NCBI RefSeq assembly: GCF_026248685.1
Contig: NZ_CP111039.1
Span: forward strand, 16,216 to 80,215
Reading direction: 5' to 3'
Source of the DNA: Haladaptatus caseinilyticus
GTDB taxonomy: Archaea > Halobacteriota > Halobacteria > Halobacteriales > Haladaptataceae
Length of the DNA: 64,000 nt
Shown here: piece after piece, positions 8,743 to 18,197 of the stretch
How the letters are laid out: each line of letters starts with the position of its first letter
Numbering within the stretch: position 1 is the first letter of the stretch
Notes under the pieces: model-generated
The model's database searches: none
Seen by the model: the letters and a program-made list of their open reading frames with translations, nothing else
Told to the model about the DNA's origin: nothing
Translations under genes and position numbers: made by a program

Positions 8743-9426
8743 ATAGGGTGACCATTCATTTCCACAATATTTAATAGGAATTATATATCATAGGGTTGCA
8801 TATTTCTGGTTAGTGGGGTTCACACGGCATAAAAAGTAGGATGTTCAGAATAGTTTGTCTATTGATGTCGGTAGTAGTGGTCACCTCTCGGTATGGTTGC
8901 TCTTCTAGTAAAATATCATAGATATAATTGCACAAATGGTCGTGAATATGCTGTTTAGTCTAAACACGCCGTCGAACGGTGAACGTGATTTTGGTGTAAT
9001 CTAAATCCACTACCGGGAGCCCATCAACGGAAGTATACAAATCCGGTACGCTTGCCAGACTTTGTTAGTTCTGCTTAGTGCAAAACGTGGGAGTATGAGT
9101 CGCCGTCTCAGGACAGCACGAAATTTGTTCCACCAGTAGGAGACTACTTCTCGATTCAACCTCCACGATCTTACAAGCGATTGATGAGGATATTCATTCT
9201 CGCGTGAACCCCTTCGATAGAGTTGGCGGTTCGCGAGAACGTACAACGGCTGGATGCCTCGACAATAAAGGGGTGATTGAATTTATCTATATACACTCCC
9301 AATGTCGCTACGTAACCGTCAGTATGGGCTCCAACCTTTCTGATGAGACAGCCGATAACTACCGTTCAATGTACTGTTTCACAAAGATTTACAACGGTAT
9401 TCTGGGTACTCTGTTTGAGGATAAAA
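8743..9426. other. intergenic region with IS-like scraps
   Basis: About 680 bp without a credible gene. It holds copy B of the 76-bp repeat (9031-9106). A minus-strand reading frame around 9010-9246 resembles the peptide encoded by copy A. No complete transposase, tRNA or strong hairpin was found. The end of the region supplies the promoter of the epimerase gene. Confidence 0.5.
9031..9106. repeat. 76-bp dispersed repeat, copy B
   Basis: Same orientation and about 87% identical to 1069-1144, without gaps. The conserved block TTAGTTCTGCTTAGTGCAA is exact. A shorter piece, GCTTAGTGCAA, recurs at about 20276-20286. Most likely remnants of one mobile element. Confidence 0.55.
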
Positions 9427-10314
9427 ATGGCAACTCTTGTAACCGGTGGCCTTGGTCGTTCGGGACGGTGGATAGTTACCACTCTCGCAGATGCAGGTTA
9501 CGATGTCGTCTGTGTCGACTTCACCCATCCCGGGTGGGGCATTCAGGGTCGAGAAAACGTCGAGTTTCGGAGATGTGACCTTACCGAGTTCGGAAAAGTA
9601 GCGCATATCGTCGCCGAGATCGATCCGGATCACGTTGTTCACTGGGGTGCAATTCCAGCAATGGGACGAACCGCTGGGGTCGAAGTATTTGAGAACAATG
9701 TCATGGCAACGTACAACGTGTTGGTTACCGCGGGTAGAGCAGGCGCCGACATCGTCGCGGCCTCAAGTGAGAGCGCGTACGGAACTGCATTCGCTGAAGA
9801 ACCGTGGCTCCCCGATTATTTCCCGATCGATGAGACACATGAATTGCGACCTGAGGACTCCTACGGGACATCGAAGGTCGTCGGGGAGAATATTGCAGAC
9901 ATGGTCACACGGAAAAACGGCGTCAAGATCGCGTCGATCCGCCCATCGTGGATTCAATATCCAAATGAATATCGATGTCTCGATACCCGTGACGACCTCT
10001 CTGCAGGTGTTGGAAACTTTTGGTCATACGTCGACGTGCGTGATATCGCATCGCTCGTTCAAGCAGGACTAGAAGCGGACTTCGATGGTCACGAACCATT
10101 CTTAGGTGTAGCTGCGGAGAATTACATGGATCGACCATTACGAGAGTTGATCGCCGAGTACTTTAGAGAAGTTCCTGAAACGTTCGACGTGGATGGTGAT
10201 GGATCGGCATTCACGACACGGAAGGCTCAAGAACTCCTTGAGTGGGTGCCAGCTCATTCGTGGGACACTGCTGCGACCGAGACAGTTCCCGATCCACAGC
10301 TCACTGTCGATTGA
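9427..10314 (+). CDS. NAD-dependent epimerase/dehydratase (extended SDR)
   Basis: A 295-residue extended short-chain dehydrogenase from ATG 9427; an earlier ATG at 9343 would add an implausible Cys/Trp-rich leader. The nucleotide-binding motif TGGLGRSG at residues 6-13 fits the G-x-x-G-x-x-G Rossmann signature. The catalytic Y-x-x-x-K is SYGTSK, with a Ser in AASSESAYG as the upstream active-site Ser. Enzymes of this type isomerise or dehydrate nucleotide sugars in the cytoplasm. The substrate cannot be told from the sequence, and no sugar-pathway genes flank it. Possibly a UDP-glucose 4-epimerase-like or uronate dehydrogenase-like protein. Confidence 0.85.
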   Translation: MATLVTGGLGRSGRWIVTTLADAGYDVVCVDFTHPGWGIQGRENVEFRRCDLTEFGKVAHIVAEIDPDHVVHWGAIPAMGRTAGVEVFENNVMATYNVLVTAGRAGADIVAASSESAYGTAFAEEPWLPDYFPIDETHELRPEDSYGTSKVVGENIADMVTRKNGVKIASIRPSWIQYPNEYRCLDTRDDLSAGVGNFWSYVDVRDIASLVQAGLEADFDGHEPFLGVAAENYMDRPLRELIAEYFREVPETFDVDGDGSAFTTRKAQELLEWVPAHSWDTAATETVPDPQLTVD

Positions 10315-10461
10315 TTCCAGGTGTAGATTTGACCGCGACGTATCGCGGCATAATTAGCATTCCTTTATCGATCATCGCGTGGTCGTAACGATGCAAAGCA
10401 GTTTCCTGTTCGCAATGCGTTTGTGTGTTGCCGCAGTAGCGACTTGGGTGGGTGCTAGTAC

Positions 10462-10611
10462 GTGACAAACTGTAATTCGATGTTGGGCACGTGCCCGTTC
10501 TGTCGGGCGACGATTCCAAGAAGTAGTCTCCACATCGAATACGAGACCGAGACTGGGAACACAGTCTATGCGGAATGTCCCGGTTGTCGTGAAATCGTTC
10601 GACCAGACTAA
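10462..10611 (+). CDS. small CPxC zinc protein
   Basis: A 49-residue protein from GTG 10462, or 43 residues from ATG 10480, where the sequence starts to look conserved. It has two knuckles, TCPFC and ECPGC, separated by about 27 residues, giving a four-cysteine zinc ribbon. The pattern, followed by REIVRPD at the end, matches a widespread family of very small haloarchaeal zinc proteins (many 40-60 aa, similar tail 'VVRP'). Their role is thought to be regulatory but is mostly unknown. A TAG lies just upstream in frame, so it cannot be part of a longer protein. Confidence 0.75.
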   Translation: MTNCNSMLGTCPFCRATIPRSSLHIEYETETGNTVYAECPGCREIVRPD

Positions 10612-11018
10612 TTGTTGTTCCGAAAATCGGTGATCAATGCTATGATGGTCTGAATCTCCTACGAGGATATAAATCGATAAGCGGCAGTGGGATAATAGCA
10701 TTCTACAGAGACTGCATACGGCATCGAGGTGTAGACGTAGCCATGATACAGTGACCCACATGTACTGCGTGTTTTCGTATGTAAATTGTATTGATGGGGT
10801 CTACAATGCCGATACGTGTGGACTATCAACGTTAGCCAAATGATTCTTTATTGAATTGTATCCCATACTTATTATTGCGGTACTGGGACATGTGTTGACG
10901 GTAATACACCTGTCCACCTTGTTACCTCGACCATCGGAGGTGTCCCTGCCGATAGCACTGTTAGCAGCACTCTTGCGTTCGTTGCAGGAGTCGCCAACAG
11001 CCCGACTATACACAGACT
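10612..11018. other. intergenic region
   Basis: About 400 bp between the zinc protein and the DUF4394-ferritin gene. I see no credible gene or strong hairpin. It presumably contains the promoter of the downstream gene. Confidence 0.4.
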
Positions 11019-12548
11019 ATGACCGCAAACAACAATCCCCCCACGGACGATGGGACGCTCGAATCGATCACAGACCTTTGTGCAGACGCAACAGACCAAC
11101 TCAACTCGCGGCGCGCATTCATGAGCAACACAGTGAAGGCTGGCGTCGGCATTGGTGCTTTATCCTTTGCTGGGTCAGGGACCACAGCAGCGGGCGACAA
11201 AGCACGAATCTACGGCTTCACGGTTGTTCCGCCCACCAAAGACACGCACAAGCGGACTTCCAAGTGTCAGTACCCCTCGAGCGAACACGGACTTGCGCTG
11301 TACGCAAAGCACGGCAAAACCGCGCTCGTTCCGGTGAACCTCTCGTCGGGCACGTTCAACGTCAAGAAGGCTAGCCCAATTACGGGGCTAAAGAAAGATA
11401 CCCTGCTTGTTGGATTGGATTATCGACCATCCAACGGCGTATTGTACGCGTTGGATGCTCACGGTCAACTCTACACGATCTCGATGCCGAAAAAGCACGG
11501 CAAAGCCGTCTCGGCCCGGCCGGTCGGGTCACCAGCCGACTATAGTGGTGCCGACCTCAGCGATGGGATCGGGTTTGACTTCAATCCAGTCGCGGATGCG
11601 ATCCGCGTTGTGACGACAACCTCCGAGAGTTTCGTCACGAACGCCGATGATGGAACGATCATTCGACAGGATCCCGATACATTCTACGCGACGGGTGACC
11701 CAAATGAAGGGACAGCGCCGCAACTCAGTGCCGCAGCATATACCAACAGCGTTCCGGACCCAACGACAACCACGCTGTACGATATCGACAGCAATCTCGA
11801 TGTTCTCGTCCGCCAGAACGCCGATCCGAACTCACCGAACACTAGTGAGCTCACAACGATCGGTGAGCTCGGCATTGATGTCGCCGCGATCAACGGCTTC
11901 GACATTTCGGGGACGACTGGGACGGCCTACGCAGTGTTGACTGTTGATGGGAAGACTGGACTGTACACGATTGATCTCATGTCGGGGACGGCAACGCAAG
12001 TTACGGGTGACGGAATGGACGACACCGTTACCGACATCGATGTGCTGAATTATGCGCTGACCCTCGAAAAGTTAGAGGCAGCCTTCTACACGCAGGGCCA
12101 GCAGATGTTCAGCGAGTGTGAAATCGAGAACTCTGCGGCGGCCAAGCGACTCGGAGAAGAACTGCAGATGTCAACCTATGACTATTTCAACCTCATCCGT
12201 GATCACGAACAGACACACGTTGAGACGCTCACACAAGTGATCACGGATCTCGGTGGTGAGCCTGTTTCTGGCCTCGAGTTCGAATTCCCATTCGACACTG
12301 TTGAGGAGTACTTCGCGCTCGCCCAAACGTTCGAAAACCTCGGTGTGTCCGCCTACGATGGTGCGATTGCACTCATCGAGAATCCGGATCTCCAGACCGC
12401 TGGGGCGACGATTGCAACCGTCGAAGCCCGGCACGCCTCCTATCTCAACATTCTCAATCAGGATGTGCCGTTCCCGATGGCGTTCGACGAGCCGAAGACG
12501 ATGGAGGAGGTGCTCGCAGCGGCCAGCCAATTCATCGTCGATCAGTAA
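11019..12548 (+). CDS. exported DUF4394 propeller-like protein fused to a ferritin-like domain
   Basis: A 509-residue protein. A Tat signal (NSRRAFMSNTVKAGVGIGAL) at residues 29-50 predicts export. Residues about 60-330 form a DUF4394 domain: repeated 'LVGLDYRPSNGVLYAL', 'GIGFDFNPVADAIRVV' and 'TTTLYDIDSNLDVLV' strands typical of that beta-propeller-like family. From about residue 340 a ferritin-like four-helix domain begins (DIDVLNYALTLEKLEAAFY). It carries E-x-x-H type pairs (DHEQTHVETL, VEARHASYL) that could hold a di-iron site. The same ferritin-like domain recurs alone in the nearby 13419-14153 gene. DUF4394 domains are also found in bacteria, but this fusion looks halophile-style. Function is unknown; iron or oxidative-stress handling outside the membrane is inferred. 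Confidence 0.85.
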   Translation: MTANNNPPTDDGTLESITDLCADATDQLNSRRAFMSNTVKAGVGIGALSFAGSGTTAAGDKARIYGFTVVPPTKDTHKRTSKCQYPSSEHGLALYAKHGKTALVPVNLSSGTFNVKKASPITGLKKDTLLVGLDYRPSNGVLYALDAHGQLYTISMPKKHGKAVSARPVGSPADYSGADLSDGIGFDFNPVADAIRVVTTTSESFVTNADDGTIIRQDPDTFYATGDPNEGTAPQLSAAAYTNSVPDPTTTTLYDIDSNLDVLVRQNADPNSPNTSELTTIGELGIDVAAINGFDISGTTGTAYAVLTVDGKTGLYTIDLMSGTATQVTGDGMDDTVTDIDVLNYALTLEKLEAAFYTQGQQMFSECEIENSAAAKRLGEELQMSTYDYFNLIRDHEQTHVETLTQVITDLGGEPVSGLEFEFPFDTVEEYFALAQTFENLGVSAYDGAIALIENPDLQTAGATIATVEARHASYLNILNQDVPFPMAFDEPKTMEEVLAAASQFIVDQ

Positions 12549-12678
12549 CACGACGACGATTGCGTTTCCCCTTTCTTAGGAACTGGAGTAATCTGCTCCC
12601 GTTATACTGACATCAAAGCTTCTGATCGTGTTTTTCGAATTTTAGACAAAGCCGCCCTCAGAGCATTGGGACAGGATA

Positions 12679-13317
12679 CTAGTCTGGCATCCCGATTGTC
12701 CGTGAGTCTTGGTGGCTCACGTGATGTCCCACCGTAATCAGTGTGAAAAGGAGGACAATGACAGTCAGTACCAGTTGATCAGACACTTGTCCGACGATAG
12801 GGAAATTAACAATTGTCATCGTCAGAAGTCCACAGCTAACTATCACTCCACTACAATACCAGAAGGCCCACCCTCGAATCGGAGTCATACGCACGTCGGA
12901 TTCATTCTCTTCCGATGTTTCCGATTTGTGTGGTTGGCTGGTCGAGAGATACGGATCGAGTTGCCTGGCGATGTCAGTTCGCGTCACGAGTCCTCGTCCT
13001 TGATCATACTCAATCACGCCCTCTTTATCGAGTTTGGGAAGATGTGACTGATATAAGTTGACATAGGTCCGCTGACGTTCTTTCGACACTAATCGTTCAA
13101 TCGGTGTCTTATATTCCCATGCTGCAACTTGTTCAGCGAGATCACGCATTCGAACCGGATCCGTTGTTTCCTGGAGATAGCGGAGTGCATAGCGTCGGCG
13201 TTGGACCTGTAACAGATGGTAAATCGTATCTTTCGAAAGCTGGTGAGGGTGCTCACTCCCCTTGTCAGAAGTCGAACTACCATCAATTGGTTCTGTTGTC
13301 TCAGAACTCGTACTCAT
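12679..13317 (-). CDS. DUF7344-type winged-helix protein with C-terminal membrane helices
   Basis: A 212-residue minus-strand protein. Residues about 28-125 form a haloarchaeal winged helix of the DUF7344 type: IYHLLQVQRRRYALRYL, then RDLAEQVAAWEYKTP..., ...YQSHLPKLDKEGVIEYDQGRG. Two hydrophobic helices follow (about 150-170 and 178-198), so the HTH is likely tethered to the cytoplasmic face of the membrane. Proteins like this are common in haloarchaea and are assumed to regulate neighbouring genes. It lies between the two ferritin-like genes and converges with the first, but direct control of them is only a guess. Confidence 0.8.
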   Translation of the reverse strand: MSTSSETTEPIDGSSTSDKGSEHPHQLSKDTIYHLLQVQRRRYALRYLQETTDPVRMRDLAEQVAAWEYKTPIERLVSKERQRTYVNLYQSHLPKLDKEGVIEYDQGRGLVTRTDIARQLDPYLSTSQPHKSETSEENESDVRMTPIRGWAFWYCSGVIVSCGLLTMTIVNFPIVGQVSDQLVLTVIVLLFTLITVGHHVSHQDSRTIGMPD

Positions 13318-13418
13318 GAAAGTCTCTTATTTCTAATCTCTTTTAGGCCGTAAAAATCGAGGAAAGTTTGGTATCTTGTCTTTACAGGAATCCTACAACA
13401 GGATTCTAGTAATACGTC

Positions 13419-14153
13419 TTATTCCGAGACGATGAACTGGCCAGCGATTTCTAGAACCTCGTCCATCGATTTAGCCTCGTCAAAAGCATCTGGATACGGC
13501 GACTCCATGTTCACACCGTTGAACACCGCTGCGTGACGGGCTTCGACACTGTGAATTGAAAGCGCTGCCGAAAGCAAGTCACTGTTCTGGATCGACGGTG
13601 CGGCACCCGCGTAGGCAGCCACACCCGTGTTTTCGAGTGCCATCGCCACACCCAAGAACTCAGCAGGTGTCTCGTACCCGAAGTTATACTCAGCGGCTTC
13701 GACGGGTGTGCCACCGAGGTCCGTAATCACCTTCGTGAGCTGGTCGACGTGGACTGCTTCGTGCTCACCAACGACTTTGACCTGGTCTGGGATCTGCTCT
13801 CGAACCTCATCACAGACGTCGCAACCAAGATCGGCGTTCATGAAGTCGTCAGCAGAGAATTCGTCGAGCCCTTCCTGGTAGAAGGTTGCTTCGAGGTGTT
13901 CAAGGGTCAGTGCGTAATTCAGAATGTCAATGTCGTTCATGCTATTATCTCCGGAACCGCTGTCGTTATCATCGCCATCCGATCCATGCTCATCTGCTCC
14001 GGCCGTCCCCATGCCGAGTCCTGTCATGCCCGCTGCCCCCACAGCTGCGGCGCCGGCAAGGAACGTGCGCCGGGAACTGAGTTGCTCGCGCATGCTGGTA
14101 TTCGTTTGTTCGATGCCTTTGGTGTCTGGTTTGGTAGGTGGATCCTGGGTCAT
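13419..14153 (-). CDS. exported ferritin-like domain protein
   Basis: A 244-residue minus-strand protein with a Tat signal (SSRRTFLAGAAAVGAAG) at about residues 26-50 and a Gly/Asp/Ser linker. A ferritin-like domain (Ferritin_2/DUF4439 type) begins at DIDILNYALTLEHLEATFY. Possible di-iron ligands are visible in EHLEATF, GEHEAVHVDQL and VEARHAAVF. It is clearly paralogous to the C-terminal half of 11019-12548. A CDVC motif (residues about 110-113) may form a disulfide or bind metal. Likely acts outside the cell membrane; substrate unknown. Confidence 0.85.
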   Translation of the reverse strand: MTQDPPTKPDTKGIEQTNTSMREQLSSRRTFLAGAAAVGAAGMTGLGMGTAGADEHGSDGDDNDSGSGDNSMNDIDILNYALTLEHLEATFYQEGLDEFSADDFMNADLGCDVCDEVREQIPDQVKVVGEHEAVHVDQLTKVITDLGGTPVEAAEYNFGYETPAEFLGVAMALENTGVAAYAGAAPSIQNSDLLSAALSIHSVEARHAAVFNGVNMESPYPDAFDEAKSMDEVLEIAGQFIVSE

Positions 14154-14257
14154 GATCGATCACTGTACCCAGCTGGTACACCGTTAGATACGGCCATGGA
14201 CTACAAGAACGATTTCCGAACTCTCACCCAAATCCAACCCAAGTAAAAATAGCGACC

Positions 14258-15096
14258 TCAGTCCCAGGTAATCCAGGTCAAAAAGACGAGTGCAATCGTC
14301 TCAAAAATTCGAATGAGCATGATGGCTCGCTGGGCAATCATCGGCATCTCCGCCGAAAACCACACGTGCAGTACGTGTAGAGGGTACGAAGTCGTCGAGC
14401 CGACCAGCGCGTCGCCAGCGTGTTCTTCCCGACAGCAGCGTCCGCTGTTCGGTCTGGCCACGTGGTGTCTAACAGATTCACGAACACGATTGCTGTGAAT
14501 GGAACGAGAGCAAGTACGACCTCTATTGTGAGACTGCTAGTTTGGACAACATAGCCGTAGAGCGGAAGAAGCATCCCACCAAGAATTGCGTTATCCAGTT
14601 CACCGAACCCTCGCCATGCCAACCGAAGTGGGCCGACAGAATACTGCCAGCCGAGCGCGATCCCAATCGCAAGCACGACGAACGCAATGGATGGGAGTGC
14701 CTGCCAATACAGAATCACAAGCAAGGCTGTCGCTGTAAGTGATACAGTTCCAGCAGCCAGTGCTACATTTGGTGAGAGTCCAGTTTCAGGGAGTGCACCA
14801 CTTCCACCCGAAAAGGGTGTCCGAGTCGTGAGTTCGTCTGTCTCGGCGTCGGCATATTCATTTGCGTGGTGGACACTAGCAGATCCCACAAGCACGACTA
14901 CGAGACCGATAACGAACCGCTGTGAGTGGAAGGATTCCCCGTGTGTAGCGGCGATGGCGGCACCAAGCCAGTAGACGATCATAATAAGCACTAATTGTGG
15001 CGGTCGTGCCATCCGAACAATCGCCCGTATGATAGTCCACTTCTCATGCCGTCCTGGATCCTCTCCGGTCTGTGAATCTTCCATTGTTGAGCGCAT
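14258..15096 (-). pseudogene. UbiA-family prenyltransferase, disrupted near its 3' end
   Basis: The minus-strand frame from ATG 15096 encodes a UbiA integral-membrane prenyltransferase. The first Asp-rich motif is HHANEYADAETDE (N-x3-D-x3-D) and the second is LDTTWPDRTADAAVGK. These bind prenyl diphosphate through Mg2+. The frame then ends in a basic tail (RRRCR) at 14338. In another frame, DNA at 14258-14390 encodes a last hydrophobic helix (AQRAIMLIRIFETIALVFL) and a stop. Normal members have about three more helices after the second Asp motif, so an internal deletion with a frameshift is inferred. It follows the DUF547 gene by 11 bp, an arrangement consistent with an operon. Confidence 0.75.
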
Positions 15097-15107
15097 ACAG
15101 TGCTAGT

Positions 15108-15776
15108 TTACTCGGGAATATCCCGATACATTCCTTTGTGGAGCGCCCAATCATATGGTTTGTACTTGATACGAGGGTGTTCGGATCGCTGAAGCACATC
15201 GTACTGACGAAGACAGTCGTAGATGCCGCTCCGTCCACCGAAATCTCCGCGATAATACAGAAACAGGCGAGAGACATGAATAACATCTGCGGTGGTGTCA
15301 TACGTTGTTGATTGAGAGAGAAACGACCGCGCACTCACGTCGAGTTCAGCGTCGATATTCGCGAGACTATATGCCACGATCGGTGGACAGCTCTCAGCTC
15401 CGCAATTCAGCGCAAAATGGATACGTGGGTCAAGGTACTGGAGCCGATGTCGTCGCTCGAACTGACTCGGGAACAACGATGGAATGTATCCAAGTCCATA
15501 TTTCCATTTTGAATGGCGGAGAAGGCCATGTTCAATAGCATCGAGACTCAGTGCAGTTCCAGCTACATCGATACGAGGTTTTCTGAAAAACCGGCGTTTG
15601 GTATCGAAGAGGCCTGGGTCGCTCTCGAGATGATATTGGACGGTGGCGTTGTATAGATTAAGCCAGAACGTCAGTGCCGCGTGGTGGCTGTCCTGCAGAA
15701 TTGACAACTGGTTGTCGTTCAGTCTCGCAAGGTGGCGCACGTATTCGTGTGGATTCTCGCCATGTCGAACAGCCAT
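15108..15776 (-). CDS. DUF547 domain protein
   Basis: A 222-residue minus-strand protein with DUF547 hallmarks: AALTFWLNLYNATVQYHLE, DIAGTALSLDAIEHGLLR-like core, and DPRIHFALNCGAESCPPI. The Cys in NCGAESCPP and the preceding His are conserved in the family, which has a papain-like fold with uncertain activity. The residues just before ATG 15776 (NLTKIARQFL) continue to resemble the family N-terminus but no start codon precedes them. The protein may be slightly 5' truncated or use an unusual start. It is the first gene of a DUF547-UbiA pair. Confidence 0.8.
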   Translation of the reverse strand: MAVRHGENPHEYVRHLARLNDNQLSILQDSHHAALTFWLNLYNATVQYHLESDPGLFDTKRRFFRKPRIDVAGTALSLDAIEHGLLRHSKWKYGLGYIPSLFPSQFERRHRLQYLDPRIHFALNCGAESCPPIVAYSLANIDAELDVSARSFLSQSTTYDTTADVIHVSRLFLYYRGDFGGRSGIYDCLRQYDVLQRSEHPRIKYKPYDWALHKGMYRDIPE

Positions 15777-15970
15777 GAGAAACTGACGTGCTATCTTGGT
15801 GAGATTCCGAGTATCATGTATAAGCGGACGTTAGGGATGGCACTTAGTATGCTACTCGTGGTAATGAGTGTTTGTTTGGTAGCACTGACTGCTGACTTTG
15901 AGGTTGATCTGGACAGTGGAATATCTTCGACCAAGTTATTCTCTCGATTAGGAAGGGTGAGAGAAGTCAC

Positions 15971-16933
15971 TCAATTGCTACCGCCACCGCCTGGCGTTTC
16001 GGTCTCCATTCCCGACTGGTTCCCCATCCCCGTCTCATTTCCCTGTCCATCCTGATTCATTGCCACCTGCGGAACGACAGTCACATTGATGACTTGGCTC
16101 ACGGCTGGATACTGATAGCCATCGTTTGCCGCACTCACTAGTCGGACTGGCTGGGTTTCCTCTGGTCCCGTGTTGGGCGATGATTGTCGTTCGACTTGAT
16201 CAGGCCCGACACCTGGCGCCTGGTTTTGCTCCGTTCCTGCATCCCACAACAGAACCTGCGGTGTGACATTTCCTTGAATCGGATGGCCTGTGCCATCAAA
16301 GAGAGCAATTCCCGATTCGTCGGGACTGAAAAAGAGATCATTCGATGGCACAAACATCGTTGCGAACGTGAGGCGTTCACCAGGCATTGCCTGGGTCATA
16401 AACTGGTACGACTGCCCCGGGCCAATTGGACTGGGTTCATTTCCATCAACGGGAGTATCGAAGACACCGCTAGTTGTCACACCGTCTTGGTTCGGCAGTG
16501 ACTCGCCGAGTTGGGTTGGATCACCATCCTCTGCGATTCCCTCTACTCCCTGGCCCCGATCCTGCTTACCAGGTGTGAAAATCGGGTTTGACCTCATGAA
16601 CACTGCATATGCACCGGGTGAAAGTGGAACTGGCTGGGGTTGCCCTTCTGCTGGCTGTAAGGTCATCTCCGAGGAAACGTTCTCAATGCGGACGCGAAAT
16701 GCTGTTCCCGCTTGCGAGCGTTCTCCGCCCGTTCCGGTTTCAGTTTGTGCGCTTACCACAGGAGCACCAGTCAGAAGTGAACTCCCTACAACACTTCCTG
16801 CACTCAGTTGTGCTGTTCTTCGTAGTATCTGGCGGCGTGATACTTGTGAGTGAGTTCGAATGGTTCTCCTTGCTGTTGACTCTGCGTGTCTGCAGGTGTC
16901 AGAACTCCATTCCTTGCTGTCGGTCTGTCTCAT
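15971..16933 (-). CDS. exported spondin-domain protein
   Basis: A 320-residue minus-strand protein. A Tat signal (VSRRQILRRTAQLSAGSVVG) at about 31-55 directs export. From about residue 78 a spondin_N-like domain is seen: FRVRIENVSSEMTLQP, LSPGAYAVFMRSNPIFTPG, PGERLTFATMFVPSNDLFFSP, GIALFDGTGHPI and ...VLLWDAGTE. The order 'LSPG...NPIFTPG...ATMFVPSNDLF' is characteristic of secreted bacterial and archaeal spondin proteins. The tail is Gln/Gly/Met/Asn-rich low complexity, typical of a surface or cell-wall-exposed end. Function unknown, probably extracellular. Confidence 0.85.
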   Translation of the reverse strand: MRQTDSKEWSSDTCRHAESTARRTIRTHSQVSRRQILRRTAQLSAGSVVGSSLLTGAPVVSAQTETGTGGERSQAGTAFRVRIENVSSEMTLQPAEGQPQPVPLSPGAYAVFMRSNPIFTPGKQDRGQGVEGIAEDGDPTQLGESLPNQDGVTTSGVFDTPVDGNEPSPIGPGQSYQFMTQAMPGERLTFATMFVPSNDLFFSPDESGIALFDGTGHPIQGNVTPQVLLWDAGTEQNQAPGVGPDQVERQSSPNTGPEETQPVRLVSAANDGYQYPAVSQVINVTVVPQVAMNQDGQGNETGMGNQSGMETETPGGGGSN

Positions 16934-17603
16934 TCTGGATCCCCCCTGGAAAGATGAGCAACAAGAGATGATAAAACGGGAACTCCGTCCATCAAGTGTC
17001 TCGCTAGTCTGTCCTGGTCAACCCACCAATACACCATCTCGAAAGCAAGGTAATAGACGAAGAGGGAGTAGTAATGTATAATGGTCGGACAGACGAACAT
17101 TATTTTTCACCGCCGATGACATCAGGGAGAATCCTTCTCCTGTTCCTTGTCAAACCAGGCACTCAGACCGTGATGATCAAAGAGAGACAATCAAGAGTAA
17201 ACTGACTGTAGAGCCGGTCAGTTGGTCACTGGGTATCTTCACCCGAATAGAAGCTCCGGTCCAGCGTTAGCAGGACGTTACTCGCAGAGGATTTCGGTAG
17301 AGAACGGAAGTGGAACTGGCCACCACAGCGTCTTCAGGGAACCATAAAAATCCGCCACGACAGCGAGTGGGAGGTTTTTCGTCGAAAACTCGTTCTGGAG
17401 CAAGGATACCATCATCTCAAAGGGTTGTACACGCGTATGGAATACCTAATTACGGACTGCATGAGTGCGCGTAAAGGCAGGATCCGTACTAGTGACATCG
17501 ATCTTGGTTTGGCGCGTCGTGGTTCAGCCATGACAGTTACGTAAACGTAACTGACTATCCGCTTTCGTCATATCTAATCGTGCCGTACAGAGTGTGAGAA
17601 CCA
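16934..17603. other. long intergenic region
   Basis: About 670 bp with no credible gene on either strand. The only clear structure is the inverted repeat at 17534-17553 next to the DM13 gene. Part of 17260-17520 reads as broken protein-like fragments in several frames, but no family could be assigned. Confidence 0.4.
17534..17553. promoter_or_regulatory. 9-bp perfect inverted repeat, putative operator of the DM13 gene
   Basis: Arms CAGTTACGT and ACGTAACTG flank a 2-bp AA spacer, 51 bp upstream of the DM13 start. Position and symmetry fit a dimeric repressor or activator site. The cognate regulator is unknown. Confidence 0.5.
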
Positions 17604-18104
17604 ATGCAAGTGAGTGTCACCAAACTCGTCGTGGTTGGAATCGTCACCGTCGTTCTCGTGGTCGTCGGCGGTCCGCTGGTCGCCGACGTTTTCCTTCCCG
17701 AACAATCTACGACTGTGAGCGAAGCAGCCGTTCCGGCTGATGCGACCGCGATAAAGACGGGAACGTTCAACGGTGCTGATAGTGCCCACGACGTGTCGGG
17801 AACTGTGACTCTCTATCGCGACAGTGATGGGCATTTCCTTCGCTTCGAAGCGTATGAGCAGACACAAGGACCTGATGTATTCGTGTATCTGACACCCGCG
17901 GCAAACCCCGAAACAGAGGCAGATATTGAGGCTGGAACGAAAGTGCGCATTGACGGCGGGGCGGACGGTGGCGAGAGTACGAAAGAGGGGACGTTCACCC
18001 AACGACTTCCCGCCGATTTCGAACCTCAAGAGTACAACGGTGTGAGTATTTGGTGCGATGATTTCAGTGTTCCGTTCGGGTCAGCAACGCTCTCGGATGT
18101 CTGA
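17604..18104 (+). CDS. DM13 domain protein, membrane-anchored
   Basis: A 166-residue protein with one N-terminal hydrophobic helix (residues about 7-27, a signal anchor). Residues about 50-165 form a DM13 domain: GTFNGADSAHDVSGTVTLY, then FLRFEAYEQTQGPDVFVYL, and the terminal NGVSIWCDDFSVPFGSATL. The near-invariant Cys of DM13 is the Cys in SIWCDDF. DM13 domains are proposed redox or electron-transfer modules near haem proteins. The protein faces outward. It is monocistronic behind a palindrome at 17534-17553. Confidence 0.85.
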   Translation: MQVSVTKLVVVGIVTVVLVVVGGPLVADVFLPEQSTTVSEAAVPADATAIKTGTFNGADSAHDVSGTVTLYRDSDGHFLRFEAYEQTQGPDVFVYLTPAANPETEADIEAGTKVRIDGGADGGESTKEGTFTQRLPADFEPQEYNGVSIWCDDFSVPFGSATLSDV

Positions 18105-18197
18105 GCGAAGTGCGTTGTCCGTAGCCCAGTCATCACGCTGACTATTTTTCAAGATAATGGACAGTAATAAAATAACTAGCGAATTCTCGGTGATGAG

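Noticed and set aside
10856..11374. A 172-residue plus-strand frame over the start of the DUF4394-ferritin gene
   Set aside because: Largely out-of-frame shadow of the Tat signal and propeller region; Arg/His-rich.
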